A model generated the notes under the pieces. The model made no database searches. It saw only the letters and a program-made list of their open reading frames with translations, and was not told the DNA's origin. From Rhodospirillaceae bacterium (GTDB lineage Bacteria > Pseudomonadota > Alphaproteobacteria > GCA-2731375), in assembly GCA_018701215.1 (NCBI GenBank), contig JABIWH010000018.1, positions 62,001-126,000 on the forward strand: a stretch of DNA of 64,000 nt, given 5' to 3'. Shown here piece by piece: positions 44,135-53,158 of the stretch. The position numbers and the translations under genes are program-made. The first letter of the stretch is position 1, and each line of letters begins with the position of its first letter.

Positions 44135-44644
44135 TTAGGCCTTTGAATTGGCGATGATGGTGTTGAGGCCGGCGATAATCTGTTTCGCGACCTCCGGGCC
44201 GGTGCCTTTGATCTTATCAGCGACAACGGTCTGCATCGCCTGCAAGTGAGCCGAAATGGCCATCCTCTCGACCGTGCCTACCTGCTCAATACTGGCGATA
44301 TATTCACATAACAAACGGCCGATTTCCGATACTAGACCGTAGCCGAAGGTGCCAGCCTCGCCTCGAATATCATGCACTTTGGTAATCAGCAGCTCCAGAT
44401 TATAATCCTGGGCGTCCTGCATCTGATCGAACACTGCCTTCAAGGCGCGCATATCCTTCTCAAAACGGCCTTCATAGCGCGGCTTAACGCTTTCCAGGAC
44501 ATCTTGCGCCAAGTTCAGGGCATTTTGCTTGGTGCCCTGCCTGGCACCGATCTTGGCCTGCAATCTGTTTGGCATTTCATACATTTGATGACTGCCCGCT
44601 GCGCCGGCAGCCGCCGCTGTGCCTCTACCGCCAGTCTTGGCCAT
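44135..44644 (-). CDS. Hpt-domain phosphotransfer protein
   Basis: The 169-residue all-helical protein has a Lys/Ala/Gly-rich start and, near the middle, TKVHDIRGEAGTFGYGLVSEIG, which matches the HPt motif with the phospho-accepting His. Such proteins relay phosphate between receivers. No hybrid kinase or receiver lies next to it. I chose ATG 44644, with GGGGAC before it; ATG 44662 is also possible. A small orphan Hpt of this kind is known in other alphaproteobacteria but without a set role. Confidence 0.72.
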   Translation of the reverse strand: MAKTGGRGTAAAAGAAGSHQMYEMPNRLQAKIGARQGTKQNALNLAQDVLESVKPRYEGRFEKDMRALKAVFDQMQDAQDYNLELLITKVHDIRGEAGTFGYGLVSEIGRLLCEYIASIEQVGTVERMAISAHLQAMQTVVADKIKGTGPEVAKQIIAGLNTIIANSKA

Positions 44645-44740
44645 CACGAAGTCCCCACTCATTGCGCACAAGCGCGCCGGTGGCGATAAGATAACCGTGC
44701 GCAGTGAACACTGGGTTAAAAAAGCCAGCGTGGCTGCAGG

Positions 44741-45361
44741 CTAGGCCGGGCCGGACGCTGTATTGCCGGATATCTGTTCCCGGAAAATCGCCTGCATCTG
44801 CGTTATTGTGCGCGCAAGGACCGCGCTGTCCCCCATGACGGCGGCGATGATCATGGCCCCCTGCAATCCCGCGACAACGTCGAGCGGCGAAAAAGCGCCC
44901 GTTTCCGGTGGCCAGGGCGCGAAGGTTTTCGTCAGCCAGTCGATATTGGCCTGAAAAAACAGCCTTACCTCCGATCGGATCATCTCCGGCAGGCCAATGA
45001 CCTCGGCGCCCAATATGGCGCACAGGCAAACTGATTGATCAACAATCAAGGCACCACGGTAGAGCTCCAGATAGGCCTGAAACATTGCCGCCGCATGATT
45101 GGGGTCCTCACGATCACCCGGCCCGGCGGCGATGGCTTTCAGTGCAGCCGTGAAATGGTCTTTGTAGCGGCGCACCAGGGCGGCGCCCAGATCCTGTTTC
45201 TGGGGAAAATGGTAGTGCACGGAGGCGCTTTTCACCCCCACATCGGCGGCAATATCCCTGAAGCTGACGGCGTTATAGCCCGCTCCGCGAATGCGCCGCT
45301 CCGCCGCATCCAAAATGCGCTCATACATGGTGACCGGCGCATCCATGCCTTCGCCTCTCAT
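44741..45361 (-). CDS. TetR-family regulator
   Basis: The 206-residue protein has an N-terminal helix-turn-helix (NAVSFRDIAADVGVKSASVHYHFPQKQDL) and a TetR_C ligand domain. It lies 27 bases behind a CoA-transferase gene with the same direction, and a palindromic operator-like site lies in that gap. It probably represses itself, and may control the CoA-transferase and nearby catabolic genes. Start at 45361 or ATG 45346; the latter leaves the operator wholly upstream. Confidence 0.88.
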   Translation of the reverse strand: MRGEGMDAPVTMYERILDAAERRIRGAGYNAVSFRDIAADVGVKSASVHYHFPQKQDLGAALVRRYKDHFTAALKAIAAGPGDREDPNHAAAMFQAYLELYRGALIVDQSVCLCAILGAEVIGLPEMIRSEVRLFFQANIDWLTKTFAPWPPETGAFSPLDVVAGLQGAMIIAAVMGDSAVLARTITQMQAIFREQISGNTASGPA

Positions 45362-45384
45362 TTATCTATCTATCAATAGATAAA
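45361..45384. promoter_or_regulatory. Palindromic candidate TetR operator
   Basis: TTTATCTAT (45361-45369) and ATAGATAAA (45376-45384) form a 9-base perfect inverted repeat around a six-base centre. It abuts the tetR start. TetR proteins commonly bind such sites next to their own gene. The strong AT content also fits a -10 region. Confidence 0.55.
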
Positions 45385-45388
45385 GGCT

Positions 45389-46588
45389 CTAGGCCTCTGT
45401 TTCAATGACCTGGCCGGCGGCGATCAATTCGTCGATTTCAGCTGTCGAGAGGCCGGCACCGGTCAGGACCTGGCGGCTGTGCTGACCGATGGCGGGCGGA
45501 TCGTCGCGCACGGAAAAATCCCGGCCGGCCATTTCCAAAGGCAGCCGCGGGGTTTTGATCCGCTTGCCGCCGGGAATATTCATCTCGCGGAGTTTGCCGT
45601 CCATGTTCAGATGGGGATCATCCAGCAGATCCTCGGGCTTGTTGACGGGCCCAAAGGCCAGCTGTGCCCTGTCACAGCGCTCCAGCAGTTCCTCGGTGGA
45701 GAAACTCTTGCAGGTCTCGGCCACGGCACCGACCAACCATGACCTCTGATCAACTCGGTCACCGTTGCTTTGCAGCCGTTCGTCAGCCAGCAGATCGGGC
45801 CGTTCAAAGACCTCGCAAAACCGTAACCACTGGGTATCGGTCACCACGCCGATAAAGATCGGCTTGTCCTCGGCGCTTACGAAGGTATCGTAAACGCCCC
45901 AGGCCCGGTTCGGTACCGACATCGGTATCAGGGCCTCGCCGCTAATGGCGTGCTGCACGATATGCTGGCCGACGGCGAAGACCGCGGTTTCAAACAGCGC
46001 CGCCTTGACCAATTGCCCCTGGCCCGTGCTATCGCGCTCGCGCAGGGCCGCCAGAACGCCGATCACCCCGGCCATGCCGCCCATGATGTCCACCACCGAG
46101 GCGCCAGCGCGCAAGGGTTGCCCTGGCGGTCCGGTCATATAGGCCAGGCCGCTCATCATCTGTACGATTTCGTCCAGGGCCCGGCGTTCCTCGTAGGGGC
46201 CCGAGAGAAAGCCTTTTAATTGCAGATAGATCAGGCCGGGGCTGAGGGCCTTGAGGGCATCGTAACCCAGGCCCAGACGGTCCATGGTACCCAGGGCGAA
46301 ATTCTCCAGCAGCACATCCGATTGCCGCACCAGGGCCTGCACCGCCGGGCGGGTGCCAGGCGCCTTCAGATCGATGGCCAGGCTTTGCTTGTTGCGGCAG
46401 AGCAAAGGGAAATAGCCGATGCCGACGCCTTGCAGATGCCGGGTGCGGTCGCCGTCGGGTACCGGTTCGATCTTGGTTACCGTCGCGCCCAGGTCGGCCA
46501 GGACCATACCGGCGGTGGGGCCCATCACCGCGTGGCTGAATTCCAACACCTTGATCCCCGCCAGGGGCAAACTCTCCGGCTTACTCAT
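45389..46588 (-). CDS. CaiB/BaiF family III CoA-transferase
   Basis: The 399-residue protein has the family start LPLAGIKVLEFSHAVMGPTAGMVLADLGATVTKIE and the catalytic Asp in the RRALDEIVQMMSGL block. It moves CoA between carboxylic acids. The start is the ATG preceded by AGGAAGAG; an upstream extension is spurious. It is divergent from a 2-hydroxyacid dehydrogenase gene, with 213 bases between. The acid is unknown. Confidence 0.9.
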   Translation of the reverse strand: MSKPESLPLAGIKVLEFSHAVMGPTAGMVLADLGATVTKIEPVPDGDRTRHLQGVGIGYFPLLCRNKQSLAIDLKAPGTRPAVQALVRQSDVLLENFALGTMDRLGLGYDALKALSPGLIYLQLKGFLSGPYEERRALDEIVQMMSGLAYMTGPPGQPLRAGASVVDIMGGMAGVIGVLAALRERDSTGQGQLVKAALFETAVFAVGQHIVQHAISGEALIPMSVPNRAWGVYDTFVSAEDKPIFIGVVTDTQWLRFCEVFERPDLLADERLQSNGDRVDQRSWLVGAVAETCKSFSTEELLERCDRAQLAFGPVNKPEDLLDDPHLNMDGKLREMNIPGGKRIKTPRLPLEMAGRDFSVRDDPPAIGQHSRQVLTGAGLSTAEIDELIAAGQVIETEA

Positions 46589-46801
46589 GCTCTTCCTCGT
46601 TCCTTTTTTCGGCTGCCTTGCGATAAAATGATGTGAAAGCCAACAGCTGCGGCGCCATAGTATCGGTATTGAGCAATTTGAGCGAGCGACGAACGGCAAT
46701 GAACAGAGCTAAACAGCTTGGCGAATTTTGCTGGTGCATTAAGGTATAAGGTACACAGAAATTTCGAAGTTTCGAAAATTCCATATGGGGAGGGATGAGC
46801 C

Positions 46802-47770
46802 ATGAGCTCGAAAATTGTATTCGTGACAACATTTCCGGCGGCGGCGGATTTTGCGCGGGAATTGGTGCCCACCGGTTATGAGCTGATCATCACCGAGGCC
46901 CGCAGTGCGGAATATAACGCAGCTCTGGCGACGGCCGAGTATCTGGTTGGCTTCGTCGATATGCTGGTGGACGCTGAATTGTATGCCGCCGCGCCCAATC
47001 TGAAGCTGATCCAATTGCTCAGCGCCGGCTATGACCGGGCCGATATCCCCGCCGCGCAAAAAGCCGGTGTGCCAATTTCAAACAATGGCGGCGCCAATTC
47101 AGTGGCCGTTTCCGAACATGCCTTGCTGTTGATGCTGGCGACCTCGCGCCAGCTGGTGCGCCAGCATGGCGATGTGGCGGCGGGCCGTTGGCGCGGCAAC
47201 AACGTGCTGGAACTGCACGAGCTGCGTAACCGGAGCCTTGGTATTATCGGTCTGGGCGCCATCGGCAAGAAAACCGCGCGTCTGGCGCAGGCTTTTGGCA
47301 TGGCCGTCACCTACTACGATATCCAACGCCTGAGCGAGGCGGAGGAAGATGCCCTGAGCGTGCGCTTCCGTCTGTTGCGGGAACTGTTGGCCGAGTCTGA
47401 CCTGGTTAGCCTGCATGTGCCCCTGAACCCCTCGACCCAAGCTATGATCGGTGCGGCCGAACTGGCTCTGATGAAACCGACCGCCACCTTGATCAACACC
47501 TCGCGCGGGCCGGTCATCGACGAAGTTGCCTTGCACGATGCCTTGAGCAACAACAGCATCGCCGGCGCCGGCCTGGATGTTTTCGACGTTGAGCCGCCGG
47601 CGCCCGAGAATCCTTTGTTTGGCCTGGACAACGTTACCCTGACACCGCACATGGCCGGCCCGACGTTCGAAAGCAACAAAGCGCGGGTGCGCAACGCCTT
47701 TGACAATGTGCAACGGGTCAACCGGGGCGCGGCACCGCTATGGGTTATTCCTGAACTCGAAGACGGATGA
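46802..47770 (+). CDS. D-isomer-specific 2-hydroxyacid dehydrogenase
   Basis: The 322-residue protein has the NAD site GIIGLGAIGKKTARLA, the catalytic Arg in LINTSRGPVIDE, Glu in FDVEPP and His in TLTPHMAGPT. It interconverts 2-oxo and 2-hydroxy acids with NAD(P). After the second strand the residue is an Asp (TYYDIQRLS), which favours NAD. The stop overlaps the next gene as ATGA. Confidence 0.9.
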   Translation: MSSKIVFVTTFPAAADFARELVPTGYELIITEARSAEYNAALATAEYLVGFVDMLVDAELYAAAPNLKLIQLLSAGYDRADIPAAQKAGVPISNNGGANSVAVSEHALLLMLATSRQLVRQHGDVAAGRWRGNNVLELHELRNRSLGIIGLGAIGKKTARLAQAFGMAVTYYDIQRLSEAEEDALSVRFRLLRELLAESDLVSLHVPLNPSTQAMIGAAELALMKPTATLINTSRGPVIDEVALHDALSNNSIAGAGLDVFDVEPPAPENPLFGLDNVTLTPHMAGPTFESNKARVRNAFDNVQRVNRGAAPLWVIPELEDG

Positions 47771-48171
47771 ACATCGTTGTCGGGCTGCAATTCGCCTATG
47801 CGCTGATTGGGGCCCTCTATAATTGCCTCTCCATTGCCCGGATGAAGACGGGCCGCGCGCCATTATCGGCGACCAATCCTTTCAAGGGCGTCGCGATCAT
47901 GGCGGCCGTCGCCGGCGTCACCCTGACCCAGCCCTATCTGAATGGCGCCGCATATGTCCTTGGCTGGCTGTTCCTGATGGTGTTTCTGGGCCGGGGCCCG
48001 GTGGCCACCCATTTCAGGGCGATCCGTCATGGCCGGAACCTGCATTTGTATGCGTCACGAACAGCAGCCTATGCCGCCTTCCTGATCAACGCATTCGGCC
48101 TCGCCTTTGGCGGTATTGGCGTGGTGTTGACGATTGTCTATTGGCTATTTCCCCAGTTGAGATATGGTTAA
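47767..48171 (+). CDS. Small four-helix membrane protein
   Basis: The 134-residue protein is predicted by eye to have four hydrophobic helices (ALIGALYNCLSIA, GVAIMAAVAGVTL, VLGWLFLMVFLGRG, FGLAFGGIGVVLTIVYW) with a basic loop before the last. I do not recognise a family. The four-base overlap with the dehydrogenase gene shows translational coupling, so it may bring a partner or transport a product of that enzyme. Confidence 0.65.
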   Translation: MNIVVGLQFAYALIGALYNCLSIARMKTGRAPLSATNPFKGVAIMAAVAGVTLTQPYLNGAAYVLGWLFLMVFLGRGPVATHFRAIRHGRNLHLYASRTAAYAAFLINAFGLAFGGIGVVLTIVYWLFPQLRYG

Positions 48172-48283
48172 CGCGATCCATATCAGGTTCGGCGGCGTCA
48201 GTATTCCAGTACCGCCGAATGCCCAGTGATACGTGGGGTGGGTATGATTCAAGTAAAATCAACAAGAACGGGGAGAATCAGTA

Positions 48284-49246
48284 ATGAATAGAATTTCAAA
48301 ACTCGTAGCGCTTGCCCTGCTTGCGGGTGGCATGACGGTCACCGCCGCATCCGCCCAGGCGGCGGAATGCAAGCCATCAAAATGGGGCGCCGACGACGAA
48401 ATCGGCGCCGCCAATTACGTCACGCCAGAACAGGTGATGATGGCGGCGAAACTGGTCAAGAAAGGCCAGAGCCATCCGCTTGGCATCGTGATCGATTCGA
48501 AGACGCCGGCTTTCCCACCGCGCTCCTTGTCGCTGCAAATCGTGCAGCCGGGACAGCACAACGGCCGCCAACTGAAGCAGGATTTCGGCTGGCCCGTGGT
48601 CTACAACGATGATATCGCGCAATTGTGGTTCGGCATTGGGCCGCAAATCGACGGCCTGGGGCACTTGGGTGAAAACGACACCTATTATAACTGCAACAAG
48701 GCCGAGGACTTCATCCATATCACCGGTTTGAAAAAGCTGGGCGTGCATGCCATCCCGCCGTTGATCGGGCGCGGTGTCATGGTCGACATGGCCAAGCACT
48801 TTGGTGTTGCCACGATGGAAGGCGGCCAAGCCATCAGCTCGGCGGATATCAAGGCCGCGGCCAAGGCACAGGGCGTGGAGTTCCGTCAAGGCGACGTGGT
48901 ACTGTTCCACACTGGCTGGACCGACGGTAAATTAGTGTCGGATCCCAAAGCCTGGGGCTCGATGGAGCCTGGCCTGAACAACGAGGCCATGGCCTACATG
49001 GCCAGCGTGAACCCGATGGCGGTTGGCGCCGACACCTGGGGCGTTGACGTGGTCCCCCCACCGAAAGGCGACAAGGTCTTTTACGGCCATGTTTCGCTGC
49101 TGAAGGAAAACGGTATCTACATCCTGGAGACCATGAATACCGGCCGTCTGGCCAAGGAGGGCGTGCACGAGTTCATGTTCGTCCTGGGTCAGGCCCGTAT
49201 CAGGGGCTCGATCCAAATGATCATTAACCCGGTCGCCATGTGGTAA
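48284..49246 (+). CDS. Secreted cyclase-family (kynurenine-formamidase-like) hydrolase
   Basis: The 320-residue protein has a clear Sec signal (LVALALLAGGMTVTAASAQAAE). Metal-binding residues are suggested by FGIGPQIDGLGHLG, the variant of the HxGTHxD motif found in the bacterial cyclase subgroup, and by GDVVLFHTGW. The fold hydrolyses amides such as formylkynurenine or cyclic substrates; the substrate is open. A factor-independent terminator follows. Confidence 0.8.
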   Translation: MNRISKLVALALLAGGMTVTAASAQAAECKPSKWGADDEIGAANYVTPEQVMMAAKLVKKGQSHPLGIVIDSKTPAFPPRSLSLQIVQPGQHNGRQLKQDFGWPVVYNDDIAQLWFGIGPQIDGLGHLGENDTYYNCNKAEDFIHITGLKKLGVHAIPPLIGRGVMVDMAKHFGVATMEGGQAISSADIKAAAKAQGVEFRQGDVVLFHTGWTDGKLVSDPKAWGSMEPGLNNEAMAYMASVNPMAVGADTWGVDVVPPPKGDKVFYGHVSLLKENGIYILETMNTGRLAKEGVHEFMFVLGQARIRGSIQMIINPVAMW

Positions 49247-49270
49247 CCGGCACGAAAATCCGACAGTTAG

Positions 49271-49300
49271 GGGGAGCGGTTCGCCGCTCTCCTTTTCTTT
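49271..49300 (+). terminator. Rho-independent terminator
   Basis: GGGGAGCGG and CCGCTCTCC form a nine-pair stem (one G-U pair) around a TTCG loop, followed by TTTTCTTTT. It ends the cyclase transcript and lies 30 bases from the stop of the convergent hydrolase gene. GCGCTGAAC is repeated twice between them. Confidence 0.82.
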
Positions 49301-49331
49301 TGTGCTTTGCGCGCTGAACGCGCTGAACGTT

Positions 49332-50573
49332 CTAACGGTTCGCCATGTTGACCATGGTGTTGAGCAGCAGGTTGACCCCGTTCAGGGTTTTATCCAGCTC
49401 TATGCTTTCTTCCACATTGTGGCTGACGCCGCCCGTGCACGGGGTGAAGATCATGCCCATGGGCGCGACCTTGCCAATGGCATAGGCATCGTGGCCGGCC
49501 TGGCTGCGGATCTCCATATAGCTGATGCCCATGGTGTCCGCGGTATCCTCCAGAGCCTTTAGGCAGATATCGGAAAACGGATTGTCGCCGAAGGTCCAGC
49601 TGTCGATGATCGCCATCTCCACATTGGCCTTTGCCGCCGCCGCGTCCATGGCGGCCTTGACCTCCGCCAGCATTTGGTCAGCCATTTCAGGTTCGGGATG
49701 ACGGAAATCGACGGTCAATTGCGCTGTTTCGGGAATGATGCCGGGCAGATTGGGAAAACAGCTAATGAACGGCGTCGTGCTTTTGCCCCCCTCGGGGTGA
49801 TGCTGCCAGCCGATGGCATCCACCGCCGTGATCAGATGCGCCGCGCCGACCAGAGCATTTTGCCGCTCGTCCATGGGCGTGGGCCCAACGTGGGCGGTGT
49901 TGCCCGTGACCTGGATGCGCAGACCGTGGGATTTGAAGCCGCTGACGACAATGCCGGTATCAATGCCGGTGCGGTCCAGTGTCGGACCCTGTTCAATATG
50001 CAGTTCAAGATAGGCCTCGAACTTGCTCTCGCCCAAGGGACGCGCGCCGTCATAGCCGATGCGCCGCAACTCGTCGCCAAAGCGCAGGCCGTCCGCATCC
50101 TCGGATGACAATACCGTTTCCAGGCTAAGATCCCCGACAAAAGCGAGGGAGCCTTGCATGGGCGGGGTATAGCGGGCGCCTTCTTCGTTGCTCCAGACCA
50201 CCAGCTCGATCGGGCGTTTGGTTTCCAGGCCCAGGTCATTCAAAGTACGGATCACTTCCAGGCCGCTCATGACACCGAGAACACCGTCATATTTGCCGCC
50301 GCACATCTGGGTATCAAGATGGCTGCCGGTGGCAATGGCGGGCAGGCTGTCATCGCTGCCCGGACGGCGGGCAAAGATGTTGCCAACTTGATCCACCGCG
50401 ACCTCGCAGCCGGCTTTCCTGGCCCAGTCGCAAAAGATATCGCGCATTTGCTTGTCCGCATCCGAGAGCGGCAGGCGGCGCAAACCGGTGCCGCGCAATT
50501 TGCCGATCTCGCCGGAAGCCTCCAGCGTATCCCAGAGCCTGCCGCCATTAACTTCCAAGCTGTTCTTGTTCAT
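49332..50573 (-). CDS. Zn-dependent M20-type amidohydrolase (carbamoylase/ureidopropionase-like)
   Basis: The 413-residue protein has the M20 metal site GSHLDTQMCGGKYDGVLGVM and the Glu-Glu pair in VVWSNEEGARYTP, ELHIEQGPTLD, and a terminal His in SHNVEESIEL. It matches N-carbamoyl-L-amino acid hydrolase, beta-ureidopropionase and allantoate amidohydrolase, which cannot be told apart here. I use the ATG at 50573; a longer frame into the MFS gene is an artefact. It follows the MFS gene after 20 bases. Confidence 0.9.
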   Translation of the reverse strand: MNKNSLEVNGGRLWDTLEASGEIGKLRGTGLRRLPLSDADKQMRDIFCDWARKAGCEVAVDQVGNIFARRPGSDDSLPAIATGSHLDTQMCGGKYDGVLGVMSGLEVIRTLNDLGLETKRPIELVVWSNEEGARYTPPMQGSLAFVGDLSLETVLSSEDADGLRFGDELRRIGYDGARPLGESKFEAYLELHIEQGPTLDRTGIDTGIVVSGFKSHGLRIQVTGNTAHVGPTPMDERQNALVGAAHLITAVDAIGWQHHPEGGKSTTPFISCFPNLPGIIPETAQLTVDFRHPEPEMADQMLAEVKAAMDAAAAKANVEMAIIDSWTFGDNPFSDICLKALEDTADTMGISYMEIRSQAGHDAYAIGKVAPMGMIFTPCTGGVSHNVEESIELDKTLNGVNLLLNTMVNMANR

Positions 50574-50593
50574 GCGCCTGTCCTCAAGATCAT

Positions 50594-51862
50594 CTATCGC
50601 CAAATATCCGCGCGCCATTTCAGCGCGATCCATCCTGTACACAAAATGCCCAACAAGGCGTAAATCGTCACGGCATTGAAAAAACCGGTCCAATCGACCA
50701 GGGCGCCGGCCGCCAGCAGGCCCACGGGCAGGCCGTAAACCGCCAACATACGCACGCCCATGATGCGGCCTCTGAATTGCTCCGGCGTGATCTGCAACAA
50801 GGTTACCGACATGGAAATCATGGCGACGCTTTGTACGATGCCGACAACCAGCAATATGGCGAAGCCGGGCCATTTCGTTTCCTGCCAGGCAAATATCACC
50901 ATCAAAACATACCAGGCGACAACGGAAAGTACCATGGAGCGCCCGGGACGCCGGGCGCCGCCGGTCATGATCATTCCGATGGAGCCTAGTAGAGCCCCGC
51001 CGGAATAGCCCGCCACCAAGTGGCCCAGGCCGTTTTGGTCCAGAGCATATATTTCCCGGGCCACGTAGGGCAGCAGCCCCATGGAGACCGGATAGGCCGT
51101 CAGATTGATCCAAAAGGCCAACAGCATCAGGGCCAGCACTTCCGGCGTTTTCCAGACATAGGCCAGGCCGGCCTTCAGCTCTTGCCATGCCGTGGTTGGG
51201 GGCATTGCCGGCTTCACCGGCGTAGCAGATGGGTTGGGTCCGGCAACGCCCAGGGTCAGGACCAACGCGATGCCATACAAGGCGACAACGCCGATATAGG
51301 CCGGGCCGATGCCAAGGGTCGCGAATAGACCCGCGCCGGCCAGGGCGCCGGCGATGCGGGCCGAGTCCATGGTCGTGCGCGACAGGCCGATGGCATTGGC
51401 CAGCATGCCGCTGGGCACCGTGTCGCCGATCAGGGAATTGCGCATGACCAGGTCCGAGGGCCGTACCAGGCCGGCCAGCAAGGCAATGGCGAATACGTAG
51501 TAGACATTCAGGGTATCGCTCCATGCCGGGATCAGCACGGCCAGGGCCAGGGCGGTGTAGATGGCCCGCATGGCGCACAGCACCGCCCGCCGGCCTACCC
51601 TGTCGGCAACCACGCCCAACATCGGTGAAATCAAGGTACCCAGAAATTGCAGGGACCCGAATGCGGTCAACAGCAACACCGAATTCGTTTCGACCAGCAC
51701 GTACCAGCCCAGGATCAGGGTCTCCATCTCGAAGGCCCAGGAGGTCAGCAAATCCGACGGCCACTGAAAGCGGAAACTGCGTACCGCGAAGGGCGCCATA
51801 GCTGACGTGCGGGCGGACGTTGGGTGGGCCGAGGTGCTGCTCGCTGATTTGCCCTCGCTCAC
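50594..51862 (-). CDS. MFS transporter (EntS/MFS_3-like)
   Basis: The 422-residue protein has about 11-12 membrane helices, with the DRVGRRAVL motif-A loop after helix 2 (ADRVGRRAV) and a GPAYIGVVALYGIAL helix. The pattern fits the EntS-like exporters. The N-terminal 25 residues are Ser/Ala/Thr-rich and probably cytosolic. It sits between NlpC/P60 and the amidohydrolase, all leftwards, so it may carry the substrate or product of the enzyme. Confidence 0.85.
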   Translation of the reverse strand: MSEGKSASSTSAHPTSARTSAMAPFAVRSFRFQWPSDLLTSWAFEMETLILGWYVLVETNSVLLLTAFGSLQFLGTLISPMLGVVADRVGRRAVLCAMRAIYTALALAVLIPAWSDTLNVYYVFAIALLAGLVRPSDLVMRNSLIGDTVPSGMLANAIGLSRTTMDSARIAGALAGAGLFATLGIGPAYIGVVALYGIALVLTLGVAGPNPSATPVKPAMPPTTAWQELKAGLAYVWKTPEVLALMLLAFWINLTAYPVSMGLLPYVAREIYALDQNGLGHLVAGYSGGALLGSIGMIMTGGARRPGRSMVLSVVAWYVLMVIFAWQETKWPGFAILLVVGIVQSVAMISMSVTLLQITPEQFRGRIMGVRMLAVYGLPVGLLAAGALVDWTGFFNAVTIYALLGILCTGWIALKWRADIWR

Positions 51863-51893
51863 GCCGTGGTGGTCCTTTGCAAACTTTGCCGGG

Positions 51894-52766
51894 TCAGTGT
51901 GATGGCGTAATCCGCCGTATGGAGCTCACCCCAGCATTGTCGCGGTTGGCCCGGTCCAAGACGTCGGAGAAGCCATGCAGCGAGACCTGCATGTCGAACG
52001 CGTTGGCATGCAAAAAGCGCCAGCCATTGACGAACAGGCCCACATGGCCGGGAAAGAACACCAAATCGCCCTCTTCGAGGTGGGAGAAATCCTGTTCGTC
52101 AGCCATTTCAACCAAACTGCCGACGGCGTCGGGGCCCGCCTCCTGCAGATCGCTGTCCCGGGGCACCGTGATGCCGGCCATGCCCAGGGCCAATTGCACC
52201 AGGGATGAACAATCAAGACCAAAGGCGGTGCGGCCGCCCCACAAATAGGGCACGCCAATAAACTTCAGGGCCGTGCCGATAAAGTCCTGGGTACTGTAAT
52301 CAAGGGATACCAGATGTCTGGAATGCAGCCAATGACCCGACGCGATGCGGCAGAATTTCCCCTCCACATCAATGATTTTCACCTGTGCCGACATGGAGAT
52401 GATGCCGGCAACGGGCCGCTTTAAATCTGGCTCTGTATAGAGGTGGCTGTGCAGGGCCGCGACTTGGTGATCGGGGGCGGGCATGTTCTCCGCCAAATCC
52501 GTCGCCGGGACATAGCCGACATAACCGTCGCTCAGGTTCTGCCCCCAGCACCAGCCGTCCCGTTCGTCATAGACCTGAAAAATCTCGCCATAGATCAGTT
52601 GGCTTTCCAAACCGGCGCCGCGATCCGGGGTGAAGCGCAACGGCGCGCCATCGCGGATTACCGTGCGGGGCGTGCCTGATGTATAACGCGCCGCCTCGAC
52701 CTGATCACGCAACCAATCCGCGGCAAGGTCGTCGCGGGCCGGTGTAATGCGCGGGTCCATAGGCAC
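51894..52766 (-). CDS. NlpC/P60 cysteine hydrolase with SH3-like domains
   Basis: The 290-residue protein has an SH3-like N-terminal half and a C-terminal NlpC/P60 domain: Cys in GLDCSSLVQLAL, His in PGHVGLFVNGW, and the third polar residue His in RFLHANAF. It likely cuts the D-Glu/DAP bond or similar peptide links. No signal peptide is visible, so it may be cytosolic (recycling, as in dipeptidyl-peptidase VI) rather than periplasmic. The gene starts 25 bases after marR. Confidence 0.85.
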   Translation of the reverse strand: MPMDPRITPARDDLAADWLRDQVEAARYTSGTPRTVIRDGAPLRFTPDRGAGLESQLIYGEIFQVYDERDGWCWGQNLSDGYVGYVPATDLAENMPAPDHQVAALHSHLYTEPDLKRPVAGIISMSAQVKIIDVEGKFCRIASGHWLHSRHLVSLDYSTQDFIGTALKFIGVPYLWGGRTAFGLDCSSLVQLALGMAGITVPRDSDLQEAGPDAVGSLVEMADEQDFSHLEEGDLVFFPGHVGLFVNGWRFLHANAFDMQVSLHGFSDVLDRANRDNAGVSSIRRITPSH

Positions 52767-52791
52767 GGCGGATTCCTAATTTGCCATTCGG

Positions 52792-53136
52792 TTAAAGCGT
52801 GTCCGATGCGGTCACGACCCAATCGGCGAATTCACTGAGAAAGACCGAACCCTTGACCGTGCGCTGGATCAGCACGTTGCGCTTGTCGCTCTGGTCCCGT
52901 CTGCGGCGGGTGAAATCAAGGCGGCCCAAGGTATCCAGGGCGCGCACCACTGCCGGTTTGGATATTTGCAAGGTCGCCGCCAGGCCGCGCACCGTATGGG
53001 GCGGGGGTGCTAGATAAACTTGCAGGAACAAGGCCATTTGCCGGGCCGACAGATCCGGTCCCTCGGCGCGCACCGAAGACAGCAATGCCTGGTGCCAAAG
53101 TTTCAACGCCTCTTGTGATGACAACGTTTCCGCCAT
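52792..53136 (-). CDS. MarR-family regulator
   Basis: The 114-residue protein has the winged helix (TVRGLAATLQISKPAVVRALDTL, then RRRRDQSDKRNVLI). It is short for the family, lacking most of the first helix. The start is the ATG with GGGGAGGGG five bases before it; a longer start at 53157 is unlikely. A perfect 15-base palindrome lies 23 bases upstream and may be its operator. Confidence 0.85.
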   Translation of the reverse strand: MAETLSSQEALKLWHQALLSSVRAEGPDLSARQMALFLQVYLAPPPHTVRGLAATLQISKPAVVRALDTLGRLDFTRRRRDQSDKRNVLIQRTVKGSVFLSEFADWVVTASDTL

Positions 53137-53158
53137 GGATCCCCTCCCCGCGATCATG

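Noticed and set aside
49332..51764. A very long frame (810 codons) spanning the amidohydrolase and the MFS gene
   Set aside because: Only the last 413 codons show an enzyme family. The first half has low-complexity shadow composition and lies antisense-free but out of frame within the clear MFS gene, so the true start is the ATG at 50573.
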